Shown: in pieces, positions 1-8,572 of the stretch
Layout of the letters: each line of letters starts with the position of its first letter
Position numbering within the stretch: position 1 is the first letter of the stretch
From: Longimycelium tulufanense
GTDB lineage: Bacteria > Actinomycetota > Actinomycetes > Mycobacteriales > Pseudonocardiaceae
Direction: 5' to 3'
DNA length: 64,000 bases
Assembly (NCBI RefSeq): GCF_014645795.1
Contig: NZ_BMMK01000020.1
Coordinates: forward strand, 49,594 to 113,593
Notes under the pieces: model-generated
The model's database searches: none
What the model saw: only the letters and a program-made list of their open reading frames with translations
What the model was told of the DNA's origin: nothing
Made by a program: the position numbers and the translations under genes

Positions 1-504
1 CTCGCGCCACGTCCCCAGGTGCGTGGTCGACAGGTAGGCGTCCACCAGATCGGACACCGAGGAGACGTGCACCTGCCGTTGCGCGCCGTCGGGGTCCCGG
101 GTCCACGCCCCCCGACCGCGGGCGGCCCACCAGCGCCGGCCCAGCGCCGGGGCACTGATCACGCCCAGCACCGGCCGACCCCCGTCCACCAGCGCGATCA
201 GGGTGGCCCACGCCGGCACCCCGCGCAGGAAGTTCTTGGTGCCGTCGATCGGGTCGAGCACCCACGCCCGTCCCTGGCCGGCCTCGCCGCCGCGCTCCTC
301 GCCGACCACCGCGTCGCCGGGCCGTTCGGTGGCGAGCATCACCCGTGCCGCGTCCTCCACGGCCAGGTCCGCGTCGGTGACCGGGGTGCGGTCCGGCTTG
401 CGCGTCACGTCGAGGTCGAGGGCCCGGAAACGGGCCAGGGTGTGGGCGTCGGCGGCATCAGCCAGCCGCAACGCGACTTCGAGATCCTCGACAAGTGTCG
501 TCAC
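1..504 (-). CDS. hisN: Histidinol-phosphatase, inositol-monophosphatase family (3' end cut by window)
   Basis: The protein would dephosphorylate histidinol phosphate in histidine biosynthesis, or a related inositol-type phosphate. The visible N-terminal 168 residues carry the family's metal-binding signature: a GEE motif near residue 75 and DPIDGTKN about 15 residues later. The substrate-side segment RRWWAARGRGAW follows. The text closely resembles my memory of M. tuberculosis Rv3137, the HisN enzyme, which is why I prefer this name over a generic inositol monophosphatase. The start is GTG at 502-504, because an in-frame TAG lies 18 bases upstream and no other start fits. The gene is divergent from the response regulator with a 32-base gap. 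The C-terminal third, including the last metal-binding aspartate, lies outside the window. Confidence 0.82.
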   Translation of the reverse strand, partial: MTTLVEDLEVALRLADAADAHTLARFRALDLDVTRKPDRTPVTDADLAVEDAARVMLATERPGDAVVGEERGGEAGQGRAWVLDPIDGTKNFLRGVPAWATLIALVDGGRPVLGVISAPALGRRWWAARGRGAWTRDPDGAQRQVHVSSVSDLVDAYLSTTHLGTWRE

Positions 505-523
505 CCGGGCATGCTCGCACGCC

Positions 524-529
524 TACTCT
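524..529 (+). promoter_or_regulatory. -10 element for a leaderless response-regulator mRNA
   Basis: TACTCT lies 7 bases before the GTG start at 537, so transcription would begin at or next to the start codon. No Shine-Dalgarno sequence precedes that GTG. Inferred from spacing only. Confidence 0.5.
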
Positions 530-536
530 GGGCGCC

Positions 537-1205
537 GTGAGTGTGGTTCTGCTGGCGGAGGACGATCCCGCGATCGCCGAGCCGCTGTCTCGCGCGTTGG
601 AGCGCGAGGGCTACCAGGTCATCGTCGTCATCGACGGCCCGGCGGCCCTGCACGAGGCCGCCCAGGGCGGCATCGACCTGCTCGTGCTCGACCTCGGCCT
701 GCCCGACCTGGACGGCCTGGAGGTGTGCCGCCGCCTCCGCTCGGCCGGCCGGGACCTGCCGGTGCTCATGCTCACCGCCCGGGCCGACGAGGTGGACTTC
801 GTGGTCGGGCTGGACGCCGGAGCCGACGACTACGTCGCCAAGCCGTTCCGCCTGGCGGAACTGATGGCCCGGATCCGGGCCCTGCTGCGCCGCCGGGTGC
901 CGGAGGCGGTCGAGGTCAACGGCGTCCGGATGGACCTGGCCGCGCGCCGGGTGCAGGTGGACGGCCACGAGGTGCAGCTGGCGAACAAGGAGTTCGAGCT
1001 GCTGCGGGTGCTCATCCAGCACGCCGGCCAGGTGGTGAGCCGGGACGAGATCCTCACCCAGGTCTGGCACGACCCCGAGCTGAAGGGCAGCAAGACCCTG
1101 GACATGCACATCTCCTGGCTGCGCCGCAAGATCGGCGACAGCAGCGGCCGGGAGCGCCGGATCTCCACCGTGCGGGGCGTGGGCTTCCGCTTCAACGCGG
1201 ACTAG
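537..1205 (+). CDS. OmpR-family two-component response regulator
   Basis: This cytoplasmic DNA-binding regulator is activated by phosphorylation from the sensor kinase encoded 9 bases downstream. The N-terminal receiver domain has the acidic pocket (E8, D9, D10), phospho-acceptor D52 in LVLDLGLPDLDG, T80 and K102 in YVAKPF. The C-terminal half (about residues 125-220) is a winged-helix domain of the OmpR/PhoB type, with NKEFELL and the closing RGVGFRFN. I start at GTG 537 rather than an upstream in-frame ATG at 495, because 537 matches the conserved receiver N-terminus and has a well-placed -10 box. The length of 222 aa is normal. The signal sensed is not evident. Confidence 0.93.
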   Translation: MSVVLLAEDDPAIAEPLSRALEREGYQVIVVIDGPAALHEAAQGGIDLLVLDLGLPDLDGLEVCRRLRSAGRDLPVLMLTARADEVDFVVGLDAGADDYVAKPFRLAELMARIRALLRRRVPEAVEVNGVRMDLAARRVQVDGHEVQLANKEFELLRVLIQHAGQVVSRDEILTQVWHDPELKGSKTLDMHISWLRRKIGDSSGRERRISTVRGVGFRFNAD

Positions 1206-1214
1206 GACGGCGGC

Positions 1215-2498
1215 GTGCGCAGGCGAATCCTCGCCGGGACGCTGCTGGCGGTCCTGGTCACCGCGATGGTGCTCGGCCTCCCGCTGGGCTACACCGCCAT
1301 GCGTGTCGTGGAGGACACCAAGCGGGCGGAGCTGAAGACCCGGGCCCAGCAGATCGCGGCCACCCTGGACAGTCAGCAGGCCAACGGGCGCCCGGTGGAC
1401 CTGGAAGGGGTGCGGATTCTGGTCCCGCCCAACGGCGGGCGGGTGGTGGTGCGGCTGCCCAACAACGGAGTGCAGTCCTACGAAAACGGGTCGCCCGGCA
1501 CCGATGCGCTCACCGAGACCGCACCGATGGTGCACCAGGGCCTGGTCGAACTGTCCGCGCCCGCCGCCGACCTGCGCGCCCGGCAGACCGAGGTCGGCCT
1601 GCTCGTGGGTCTGCTCGTGGTGTTGTCGGTCGGCGTCGGCATGATCGCCGCCTCGCTGACCGCGCACCGGCTCGCTGAGCCGCTGCAGCACGTGGCGCGG
1701 CGGGCGGCCCGGCTGGGTGCCGGCGACTTCCGCGCCGACTCCCGCCGGCACGGCGTGCACGAGCTGGACCGGGTGGCCGAGGCGCTGGACGCCTCCGCGT
1801 GCGCGCTGGCCCAGCTCATGCAGCGGGAGCGCAACCTCGTCGGCGACGTCTCGCACCAGCTGCGCAGCCGCCTCACCGCGCTGCACCTGCGGCTGGAGGG
1901 CCTGGCCGTGCATCCCGATCCCGGTACCGCGGCGGAGGCGCAGGCCGCGCTCGAGCAGGCGGAGCGGCTGTCCGGGGCACTGGACGAGCTGCTGGCCGCG
2001 GCCCGTGCCGCGCGGCAGGAGGGCGCCTTCCCGGTCGACCTCTCCGAGGAGTTGCCGGTACTGGCCGAGGACTGGCGGGAGCTGTTGCGCGCCGAGGGCC
2101 GGACGCTGCGAGTCCGGGTGCCCAAGGGGCTGCTGGCCAGGGCCACGCCCGCGCGACTGCGCGAAGCCATCGGGGTGCTGCTGGACAACGCGCTGCAGCA
2201 CGGTGGCGGCACCGTGACGCTGTCCGCCCGCCTGGGCGAGGGCACCGTGGTGGTCGAGGTCGCCGATGCCGGCACGGGTGTGCCCGACGAGCTGGTGCCG
2301 CACATCTTCGAGCGGGGCGTCTCGGGCAGCGGGTCGACGGGCGTTGGCCTGGCGCTCGCGCGGGCGCTGGTTGAGGCCGACGGTGGCCGGCTGGAGCTGA
2401 GCTCCAAGCGGCCCGCCACCTTCGTGGTGTTCCTGCGGGTACCGCGCGCCGACGACCTGCTCAGTGTCTCCTGGCAGACCGAGCGCGCCCCGCGCTGA
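1215..2498 (+). CDS. Two-component sensor histidine kinase
   Basis: This membrane sensor kinase of 427 aa would phosphorylate the regulator encoded just upstream. Helix 1 spans about residues 7-28. A small extracytoplasmic sensor of roughly 90 residues follows, then helix 2 at about 127-148 and a HAMP linker around 150-200. The dimerisation and phospho-acceptor motif is DVSHQLRSRL, with H214. The C-terminal ATPase domain shows an N box (LLDNALQHGG), a G1 box (DAGTGVPD) and a G2 box (GSTGVGLALA). The GTG start sits 9 bases after the regulator's stop, which indicates an operon. The sensor domain matches nothing I can name. Confidence 0.92.
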   Translation: MRRRILAGTLLAVLVTAMVLGLPLGYTAMRVVEDTKRAELKTRAQQIAATLDSQQANGRPVDLEGVRILVPPNGGRVVVRLPNNGVQSYENGSPGTDALTETAPMVHQGLVELSAPAADLRARQTEVGLLVGLLVVLSVGVGMIAASLTAHRLAEPLQHVARRAARLGAGDFRADSRRHGVHELDRVAEALDASACALAQLMQRERNLVGDVSHQLRSRLTALHLRLEGLAVHPDPGTAAEAQAALEQAERLSGALDELLAAARAARQEGAFPVDLSEELPVLAEDWRELLRAEGRTLRVRVPKGLLARATPARLREAIGVLLDNALQHGGGTVTLSARLGEGTVVVEVADAGTGVPDELVPHIFERGVSGSGSTGVGLALARALVEADGGRLELSSKRPATFVVFLRVPRADDLLSVSWQTERAPR

Positions 2499-2701
2499 TC
2501 TGCCGGCGTGGGCCCCGACATCGACGACCTCGGCGCCGACTCACCCGTGGGCTGCGCTGAATCCGGTATCGACCTACCCGTCCGGGGCGACGCATTCGGC
2601 ACTGTCTCGCAGGAAACCCAGTGTGGAATCCGACGCCGCCCCCGTGCCGGACGTGCCGGACGCACAACCTCACTGACGCCCGTGGCCACCCGTGCCGTGA
2701 A

Positions 2702-3250
2702 TCAGGAGTGGCCCAGCTCCTCGGTGACCAGGTCCTCCTGGGGCACGCTGCCGCGCGGCGGCCGGACGTCGGTGTTGGGAAACACCCACTTCCGGAACGC
2801 CCACCACCGGAAGATCATCGCCAGCAGGGTGCCCAGCACGACACCGAAGGCGAAGTCGGAGACCTCCTGCACCAGCAGGCTGACCTCGGGCACCCTCAGG
2901 TGGAACACGTTGCGGGCGAAGAACAGCGGCGTGGCGGTGATCCCCACGCCAATTCCGCTGACGATGAAGAACAACGCCGCCTCGTGGTGCCGCTCGCGCC
3001 CGCCGCGGGTGCGGAAGGACCACTCCCGGTTCAGCACGTACGAGACGATCGTCGCGACCAGGGTGGCGATGATCTTCGCGGTCGTCACCTTCTCGTTCAG
3101 GATGGTGAGCTTGAGCCAGTAGAAGATCGCCTGGTCGATGATGAAGGTCGTGCCGCCGACCACCGCGAACTTCAGCATCTCGTGGTGCTGCTGGGCCAGC
3201 GCACGCAGCCGCGGAGGCAAGCGGCTCATCACGGTATCGACGACGGACAC
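2702..3250 (-). CDS. GtrA-family polytopic membrane protein
   Basis: GtrA-like proteins are small four-helix membrane proteins associated with translocation or handling of polyprenyl-phosphate sugars for surface glycans. This 182-aa protein shows the family pattern: KFAVVGGTTFIIDQAIFYWL in the first helix, a second helix ending in SYVLNREWSF, a third at about residues 90-108, and a fourth ending in FRWWAFRKWVFP. M. tuberculosis Rv3277, next to purK, appears to be the syntenic counterpart. It lies 126 bases downstream of the large sigma-factor gene on the same strand, so the two could be co-transcribed. The specific sugar lipid cannot be inferred. Confidence 0.85.
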   Translation of the reverse strand: MSVVDTVMSRLPPRLRALAQQHHEMLKFAVVGGTTFIIDQAIFYWLKLTILNEKVTTAKIIATLVATIVSYVLNREWSFRTRGGRERHHEAALFFIVSGIGVGITATPLFFARNVFHLRVPEVSLLVQEVSDFAFGVVLGTLLAMIFRWWAFRKWVFPNTDVRPPRGSVPQEDLVTEELGHS

Positions 3251-3376
3251 CCCAAGGAGTCTACGGATCGCCGTTGAACCGGCTCACCGCATCCGGCAAT
3301 CATCCGGTCGCCGCGTGGGACCTTTCACAGCTCACGCCGGGGAATCCGGCCTCGTGGGGATCGAGAAAGCGACAAA

Positions 3377-5596
3377 TCACGCGCGCCCCTGCCCCGGCGG
3401 CGTGCTCGGCGGCCCCTGCGGGGTCTCCGGCTTGTCCGGCTTCGACGGGTGCGTCGGTTTCGAGGGGTGCGTCGGCTCCGTCGACGGCGGGTCGGACGGC
3501 CGCGGCGGTTCGCCCGTCGTGGTCGGCGGCGCCGAAGGCGGCGTGGTGGTGGGCCGCCCGGGAGTCGACGGAGGCGTCGGTGACGGATCCGTCGGCGTCG
3601 GCGTAGCCGGGTTCGGCTTCGTGGGTTCCGTCGGCGACGTGCTCGGTGGTGGCGTCGGCGTTGTCGTCGGTGGCTCGTCCGGTGGCTTCGGCTTGTCCGG
3701 CGGCTCGGGCTCGTGCGGCAGGTTGAGCTCGATCGACTTGCTGGCCTTGGCGTCGCCCAGGGTCGCGGTGATGTTGACCGTGCCGTGGTGGTGCCATCCG
3801 ATCGTCCAGAACGACACCGTGTACCGCTCACCCGGCAGCACCTCGTGCTGTGCGGTGCAGGTGATCCGTTTGGGCTCGTAGTGGCACCCCGGCGCGAGCG
3901 TGATGGCCGGGATGAACCACGGCGTCTCGACCGTGATCGTCGGCCGCCCGGGAAGATCGCCGGTGTTCGTGGCGGTGACGTCCATCCGGCTGTGCAGGGG
4001 CGGGAAGCCCCAGTGGAAGAGGCGGACACCGAGATCCACCCCGTACCGTCTGGGCACGGTCACGGCCACGTTCACCGGCGCGTTGATGTTCGGGCCACCC
4101 CGGATGCTGCCCGTGATCACACCGCTCTGCAGCTCCGGGCCCGCGGTCAGCACCAAGGTGAAGGTCACCTGCTCGCCGGGCTCCAGTCCCCGGTCCGTCG
4201 TGCACTGCACGGCGCGCTCGGGGAACTCGCAGCTCACCTTGGCCGGCGCGGAGGCGGTCTCGCGCCGCAGCAGGCCGCTCTCCAGGAAGCGCGCGGTACT
4301 CCCGCCCTGGCGAGCGGTCAGTCCCTCGGGCAGGTCCAGCTGCAGGGTTACCGGCTCGGAGGCGCCGTCCCCGTTGTTGGTCACCGTGATCGGCAGCTCG
4401 GCCGACTGGCCCGGCGTGAGCTGGAGCGTGGTCGGCGTGCTCAGGGTCAGGCTCGGCCGGCCGGGCACCGGCGGGGGCGGCGGTGGTGGAGGTGGTGGCG
4501 GGGGCGGCTCCACCGGGGGCGGCGGAGGCGGGGGCGCGGGCGGTTCCGGTGGTGGAGGTGGCGGGGGCGGCTGCACGGGGCTCGGCGGGGGAGGCGGCGG
4601 TTCCTGGGCGAGCGGCGCCTTCTGCCCGGTCGGGCCGGCCACCAGGGCGGCCACGACGGCGGCGGCCAGTGCGGCCGACGAGGCGCCCGTGCCCACGGCC
4701 TGCCGCGGCACCGAGCTGGCGGCACTCCCGAGCCCACCGCCGGCACCCGCCCCAGCCCCACCCGCCACGGCGGCACCGGCCACCCCGGCGACCTTCGCAC
4801 CGGTGGCCGTGGCCGCCAGGTAGGCGGTGACCGCACCACCGAGCACCAGCGGCGCCACGACCGCCTTCAGCGCGCCGTTCACGTCGGCCAGCTCGGCGGC
4901 CAGCGCCCGGCACCGGTCGCACTCGTCGAGGTGCTTCTCGACCTGGGCGGTCTCCCGCCGCGACAGCCCCTTGCGGGTCCAGGCCCCGAGGCGATCAACG
5001 GTCGCCCGGCACCGCTCCGCGGTGGTCTCGGCCAGGTGCACCTGCAGGTATGCCTGGCGCAGGCCCTCCCGGGCACGGTAGGCCAGCGCCGACACCCCGT
5101 TGGCGGTGAGCCCCAGCAGCGGCGCGACCTCGACCGGGGACTGGCCCTCGATCTCGGTGTGCCAGAGCACCGTCTGCCAGCGCTCGGGCAGGCGGGCGAA
5201 AGCCTTGGCCGCCAGCGAGCGCTCCAGACCGGCCAACGCGGTGTCCTTGAACTGCACCACGGTCTGCTCGCTGGTGATGTTCGACACATCGTCGGAAAGC
5301 TCGACCTTCCGCTCGCGGCGCGTGCGGTCGTAGGCGACGTGGCGCAGCGCGGTCAGCAGGTAGGCGCGGAAGGCGGTGTGTGGGCCCCCACCGGCCCGCA
5401 GCGTGTCCAACACCTTGGCGAACGCCTCGGACACCAGGTCGTCGGCCTCGGCCGGAGACCGGGCCAACTGGCGGGCGAGGTTGTAGGCGGCCCGGACGTG
5501 CCGCTCGTAGAGCTGGCCGTAGGCGTCGATGGTTCCGGCGCGCACCGCGGCGATGAGTTCGGTATCGCTCGGACCCTCGGCAGCGGCTGTCGACAC
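3377..5596 (-). CDS. Giant ECF sigma factor fused to a zinc-finger, membrane and extracellular extension
   Basis: This 739-aa protein starts as an ECF sigma factor: region 2 at about residues 12-95 (ADDLVSEAFAKVLDTLR) and region 4 at about 130-190 (LPERWQTVLWHTEIEGQSP). It continues with an anti-sigma-like zinc motif, H222-x3-C226-x2-C229. Hydrophobic Ala/Gly-rich stretches at about 245-285 and 303-321 are likely membrane segments. A run almost entirely of proline (about 333-378) leads to a beta-rich domain at roughly 380-640 that resembles DUF11/CARDB-type surface modules. A Pro/Thr/Ser-rich tail ends the protein. An ordinary ECF factor is about 190 aa. It resembles known actinobacterial ECF groups with built-in C-terminal anti-sigma domains. 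GTG 5596 follows GGGGAGGG at suitable spacing. Confidence 0.87.
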   Translation of the reverse strand: MSTAAAEGPSDTELIAAVRAGTIDAYGQLYERHVRAAYNLARQLARSPAEADDLVSEAFAKVLDTLRAGGGPHTAFRAYLLTALRHVAYDRTRRERKVELSDDVSNITSEQTVVQFKDTALAGLERSLAAKAFARLPERWQTVLWHTEIEGQSPVEVAPLLGLTANGVSALAYRAREGLRQAYLQVHLAETTAERCRATVDRLGAWTRKGLSRRETAQVEKHLDECDRCRALAAELADVNGALKAVVAPLVLGGAVTAYLAATATGAKVAGVAGAAVAGGAGAGAGGGLGSAASSVPRQAVGTGASSAALAAAVVAALVAGPTGQKAPLAQEPPPPPPSPVQPPPPPPPPEPPAPPPPPPPVEPPPPPPPPPPPPPVPGRPSLTLSTPTTLQLTPGQSAELPITVTNNGDGASEPVTLQLDLPEGLTARQGGSTARFLESGLLRRETASAPAKVSCEFPERAVQCTTDRGLEPGEQVTFTLVLTAGPELQSGVITGSIRGGPNINAPVNVAVTVPRRYGVDLGVRLFHWGFPPLHSRMDVTATNTGDLPGRPTITVETPWFIPAITLAPGCHYEPKRITCTAQHEVLPGERYTVSFWTIGWHHHGTVNITATLGDAKASKSIELNLPHEPEPPDKPKPPDEPPTTTPTPPPSTSPTEPTKPNPATPTPTDPSPTPPSTPGRPTTTPPSAPPTTTGEPPRPSDPPSTEPTHPSKPTHPSKPDKPETPQGPPSTPPGQGRA

Positions 5597-5627
5597 TTGC
5601 GTCCCTCCCCTGTCCTGCTCGGTCAGT

Positions 5628-5670
5628 GTGACGAACGAAGCGAGCGACCGTCACGCCAGATGGCGTCACG
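5628..5670. repeat. CGTCAC motif cluster in the divergent sigma/GGDEF-like promoter region
   Basis: GTGACG at 5628-5633 is the inverse of CGTCAC at 5650-5655 and 5665-5670; the two direct copies are 15 bases apart. The second also forms ACGCC-agat-GGCGT (5654-5667). It sits in the 137-base divergent gap and could be an operator or an autoregulated promoter. Function is inferred only. Confidence 0.35.
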
Positions 5671-5733
5671 ACTTGAGGCGGCGGGAGTCACATGGGTGGT
5701 GCGAACAGCCGACCCCGGAAGGGAGGGCCACCG

Positions 5734-6558
5734 GTGACGAACGGGTCGAACACGCGCCGCCGCATGCACGGTGGCATCACCCATCCGGATGAGACCGCGG
5801 CGCTGCGGGCCCGCTGGCGTACGGCCTCGGTGGCCGCCGGCTGGCCGTTTCCCAGCGACTGGGCACTGCCCGCCGTCGAGGAGGTGTGCCGCGCGGTGGT
5901 GACCGGGGCCGACCTGACCCGGCCGCTGGGCGAGCTGGGCACCGCGCGGGCCGAGTCCGGGGCCGGGCTGCGCGAGACGTTGCTCGACGTCGCCGCGCTG
6001 CACGCCGTCGGCGACGCGCCCGGCGACGGGCTGGTCGCGCCCGATCCGGACGTGGTTCCCGCGGCGATGCTCCGGCTGGTCGCGCTGGCCTGGGCCGACG
6101 TGGCCGACCGGGAGCTGTCCGCCCGCGAGGTGGAGGACCCGCTGACCGGCCTGGCCACCCCCGCCTACCTGCGCACCCGGCTGCGCGAGCTGTGCCGGGA
6201 GGCCAGGGCCCGCCAGGTGCCGCTGAGCCGTAGCCACGCGCTGGTGTCGGTGCGCCTGGACCTCACCCAGGCGTCCGGATGGTCCCGGCTGGTGGTGATG
6301 GCCCTGGTCGCCGAGGTGCTGCGGGCGGTGTTCGACGCGGGGGAGACGCTGTGCCTGGCCGGCCCCTCGGTGGCGGTGGTCCTGACGCCCCGCGACGACC
6401 GGCTGCCCGGCCGGATGGAGGCGGTGCGCATGCTGCTGACCCGGCGCCTGGCGGTCGACCCGGCGGTGCGGCCCACCGGCCCGGTGTGGGTGTCGCGGGT
6501 GGCGCTGCCCGACGATCACGCCGACGCGTGCGAGCTGCTGGCCGAGATCGCCCGCTGA
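5734..6558 (+). CDS. Degenerate GGDEF-like protein
   Basis: This 274-aa cytoplasmic protein has an N-terminal helical region of about 130 residues. It then has the entry motif of diguanylate cyclase domains, DPLTGLATPAYLRTRLREL. Where an active enzyme would have GGDEF, about 75 residues later, the sequence reads CLAGPSVAVVL, so the catalytic signature is absent and c-di-GMP synthesis is unlikely. It may act as a binding or scaffold domain. I start at GTG 5734, preceded by GGAAGGGAGG with a 7-base spacer; an in-frame ATG at 5692 is possible but lacks such a site. The gene is divergent from the ECF sigma factor and precedes purK by 47 bases. Confidence 0.6.
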   Translation: MTNGSNTRRRMHGGITHPDETAALRARWRTASVAAGWPFPSDWALPAVEEVCRAVVTGADLTRPLGELGTARAESGAGLRETLLDVAALHAVGDAPGDGLVAPDPDVVPAAMLRLVALAWADVADRELSAREVEDPLTGLATPAYLRTRLRELCREARARQVPLSRSHALVSVRLDLTQASGWSRLVVMALVAEVLRAVFDAGETLCLAGPSVAVVLTPRDDRLPGRMEAVRMLLTRRLAVDPAVRPTGPVWVSRVALPDDHADACELLAEIAR

Positions 6559-6605
6559 CCGACGCCACGCTGCCCCGGCGGTCCTCCGCCGATGTCGGGT
6601 GGGGC

Positions 6606-7823
6606 ATGTCCGACCTGCTCGATTACGCTGACCGTCCCGTGGACCCCCGCACCGGCATCCCTGTCGTCGGCATGGTGGGCGGCGGGCAGCTCGCCCGGAT
6701 GACCCACCAGGCCGCCATCCCGCTCGGCCAGTCCCTGCGCGTGCTCTGCGTGTCCGAGGACGATCCCGCGGCCCGGGTCACCCGCGACTACGTGCTCGGT
6801 CACCACACCGACCTGGAGGCGCTGCGTGCCTTCGCCGCCGGCTGCGACGTGATCACCTTCGACCACGAGCACGTGCCCAACGAGCACCTGCGCGTGCTGG
6901 TCGAGGCCGGGGTCAAGGTGCACCCCGGGCCCGAGGCCCTGCTGCACGCCCAGGACAAGCTCGTCATGCGGAACAAGCTCGGCGAGCTCGGCCTGCCGGT
7001 GCCGCCGTTCAGCCCGGTGAAGCAGGTCGACGACGTGCTCGGTTTCGGCGCCCGGTTCGGCTGGCCCGCCGTGCTCAAGGCCGCGCGCGGTGGCTACGAC
7101 GGCCGCGGGGTGTGGATGCTCGACTCCCCGGCCGACGCCGAGCGGCTGGTCGGCGAGCTGCTGGACGCCGGCACATCGCTGCTGGTCGAGCAGTGCGTGC
7201 CGCTGCGCCGGGAGTTCGCCGCGCTGATCGCCCGGTCCCCCTTCGGGCAGGGCGCGGCCTGGCCCCTGGTGCAGACCGTGCAGCGGGAGGGGATCTGCGT
7301 CGAGGTGCTCGCCCCGGCGCCCGAGGTGCACCCCGAGCTGGCCGCGTCCGCCCAGGAGCTGGCGTTGCGGGTGGCCGACGAGCTGGGCGTGGTGGGCGTG
7401 CTGGCCGTCGAGCTGTTCGACACCGATGCCGGGGTGCTGGTCAACGAGCTGGCCATGCGGCCGCACAACTCCGGCCACTGGACAATGGACGGCGCGCTGA
7501 CCTCGCAGTTCGAGCAGCACCTGCGGGCGGTGCTGGACTACCCGCTCGGCGCCACCGACCCGGTCGCGCCCGCCGTGGTGATGGCCAACGTGCTCGGTGC
7601 GCCCCAGACTCCGGCCATGAGCGTCGACGAGCGGCTGCACCACCTGTTCGCCCGCTTCCCCGACGTGCACGCGCACCTGTACGGGAAGGCGGAGCGCCCG
7701 GGCCGCAAGGTCGGCCACGTGAACGTGCTCGGTGAGCGGATGGAGGACGTCCGGGAGAAGGCGCGGCTGGCCGCGCACTGGCTCTCGCACGCCGAGTGGC
7801 TGGACGGGTACCGGATCCACTGA
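6606..7823 (+). CDS. purK: N5-carboxyaminoimidazole ribonucleotide synthase
   Basis: PurK uses ATP and bicarbonate to carboxylate aminoimidazole ribonucleotide in de novo purine synthesis, handing the product to PurE. The 405-aa sequence has the N-terminal nucleotide motif VVGMVGGGQLARM, the ATP-grasp core LKAARGGYDGRGVW and the signature NELAMRPHNSGHWTMDG. The GKAERPGRKVGHVNVLG segment near the C-terminus is also typical. ATG 6606 gives an 11-residue extension. GTG 6639 is a credible alternative, because TACGCT at 6624-6629 would place transcription start right at it. purE follows after 83 bases, and M. tuberculosis has the same pair (Rv3276c-Rv3275c). Confidence 0.95.
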   Translation: MSDLLDYADRPVDPRTGIPVVGMVGGGQLARMTHQAAIPLGQSLRVLCVSEDDPAARVTRDYVLGHHTDLEALRAFAAGCDVITFDHEHVPNEHLRVLVEAGVKVHPGPEALLHAQDKLVMRNKLGELGLPVPPFSPVKQVDDVLGFGARFGWPAVLKAARGGYDGRGVWMLDSPADAERLVGELLDAGTSLLVEQCVPLRREFAALIARSPFGQGAAWPLVQTVQREGICVEVLAPAPEVHPELAASAQELALRVADELGVVGVLAVELFDTDAGVLVNELAMRPHNSGHWTMDGALTSQFEQHLRAVLDYPLGATDPVAPAVVMANVLGAPQTPAMSVDERLHHLFARFPDVHAHLYGKAERPGRKVGHVNVLGERMEDVREKARLAAHWLSHAEWLDGYRIH

Positions 7824-7906
7824 CGCCCCGGGCGCGCCTCGGACACGCGTCTCGGGCACGGTCGGCAGGCCCCGCGGTCGTGGGGCGACAACGAAAGGGG
7901 TAGCGC

Positions 7907-8413
7907 GTGGCGGACAACCCGCTGGTCGGCGTGATCATGGGCAGTGACTCCGACTGGCCGGTGATGGAGGCGGCGGCTCTCGTGCTGGCCGAGTTCGACG
8001 TCCCCCACGAGGTGAGCGTCGTCTCCGCGCACCGGACGCCGCAGCGGATGCTGGACTACGCGCGGGATGCGGCCGGCCGCGGGCTGCGCGTGATCATCGC
8101 CGGGGCCGGGGGAGCAGCGCACCTGCCCGGCATGGTGGCGTCGGCCACCGTGCTGCCGGTGATCGGTGTGCCGGTGCCGCTGAAGCACCTCGACGGGATG
8201 GACTCGCTGCTGTCGATCGTGCAGATGCCGGCGGGCGTTCCCGTGGCGACGGTCTCCGTTGGTGGAGCACGGAACGCCGGCTTGCTCGCGGTGCGCATGC
8301 TCGCTGCCACGGATTCCGCGCTACGTGAGCGGATGGCGACGTTCCAGGCCGACCTGGAGCAGCTGGTTCTGGAGAAGGACGCGGCCCTCCGCAGCCGACT
8401 GGCGCAGGGCTGA
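7907..8413 (+). CDS. purE: N5-carboxyaminoimidazole ribonucleotide mutase
   Basis: PurE converts N5-CAIR to CAIR in purine biosynthesis. The 168-aa protein is a class I PurE of normal length. It has the phosphate-binding start MGSDSDW (residues 11-17), the catalytic loop SAHRTP (40-45, with H42), and the glycine-rich [14 protein letters not shown]. The GTG start at 7907 is preceded by GAAAGGGG at a workable distance. It lies downstream of purK in the same direction, and the two are probably co-transcribed. Confidence 0.96.
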   Translation: MADNPLVGVIMGSDSDWPVMEAAALVLAEFDVPHEVSVVSAHRTPQRMLDYARDAAGRGLRVIIAGAGGAAHLPGMVASATVLPVIGVPVPLKHLDGMDSLLSIVQMPAGVPVATVSVGGARNAGLLAVRMLAATDSALRERMATFQADLEQLVLEKDAALRSRLAQG

Positions 8414-8530
8414 GGCCCAGGGAGCCGGCACCGACGCCGCAATGGTCGCGCCCCCGTTCGGGCGATCTACGCCGGGGTGGTGCGGGCCGATGCGATGCAG
8501 GGCACACGTCCGTTCGATGTGAACGAGGGC

Positions 8531-8536
8531 TAACAT
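8531..8536 (+). promoter_or_regulatory. -10 box upstream of the acyl-CoA dehydrogenase
   Basis: TAACAT lies 37 bases before the GTG start and is followed by a GGAGGT ribosome-binding site. No convincing -35 hexamer is visible. Confidence 0.4.
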
Positions 8537-8572
8537 CGCGGGCAGCGATTCGGCTACCCGGAGGTAACAACG

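Noticed and set aside
3900..4823. Glycine-rich plus-strand frame opposite the sigma factor's proline run
   Set aside because: It is the complement of the proline codons in the sigma gene and has no start or family support.
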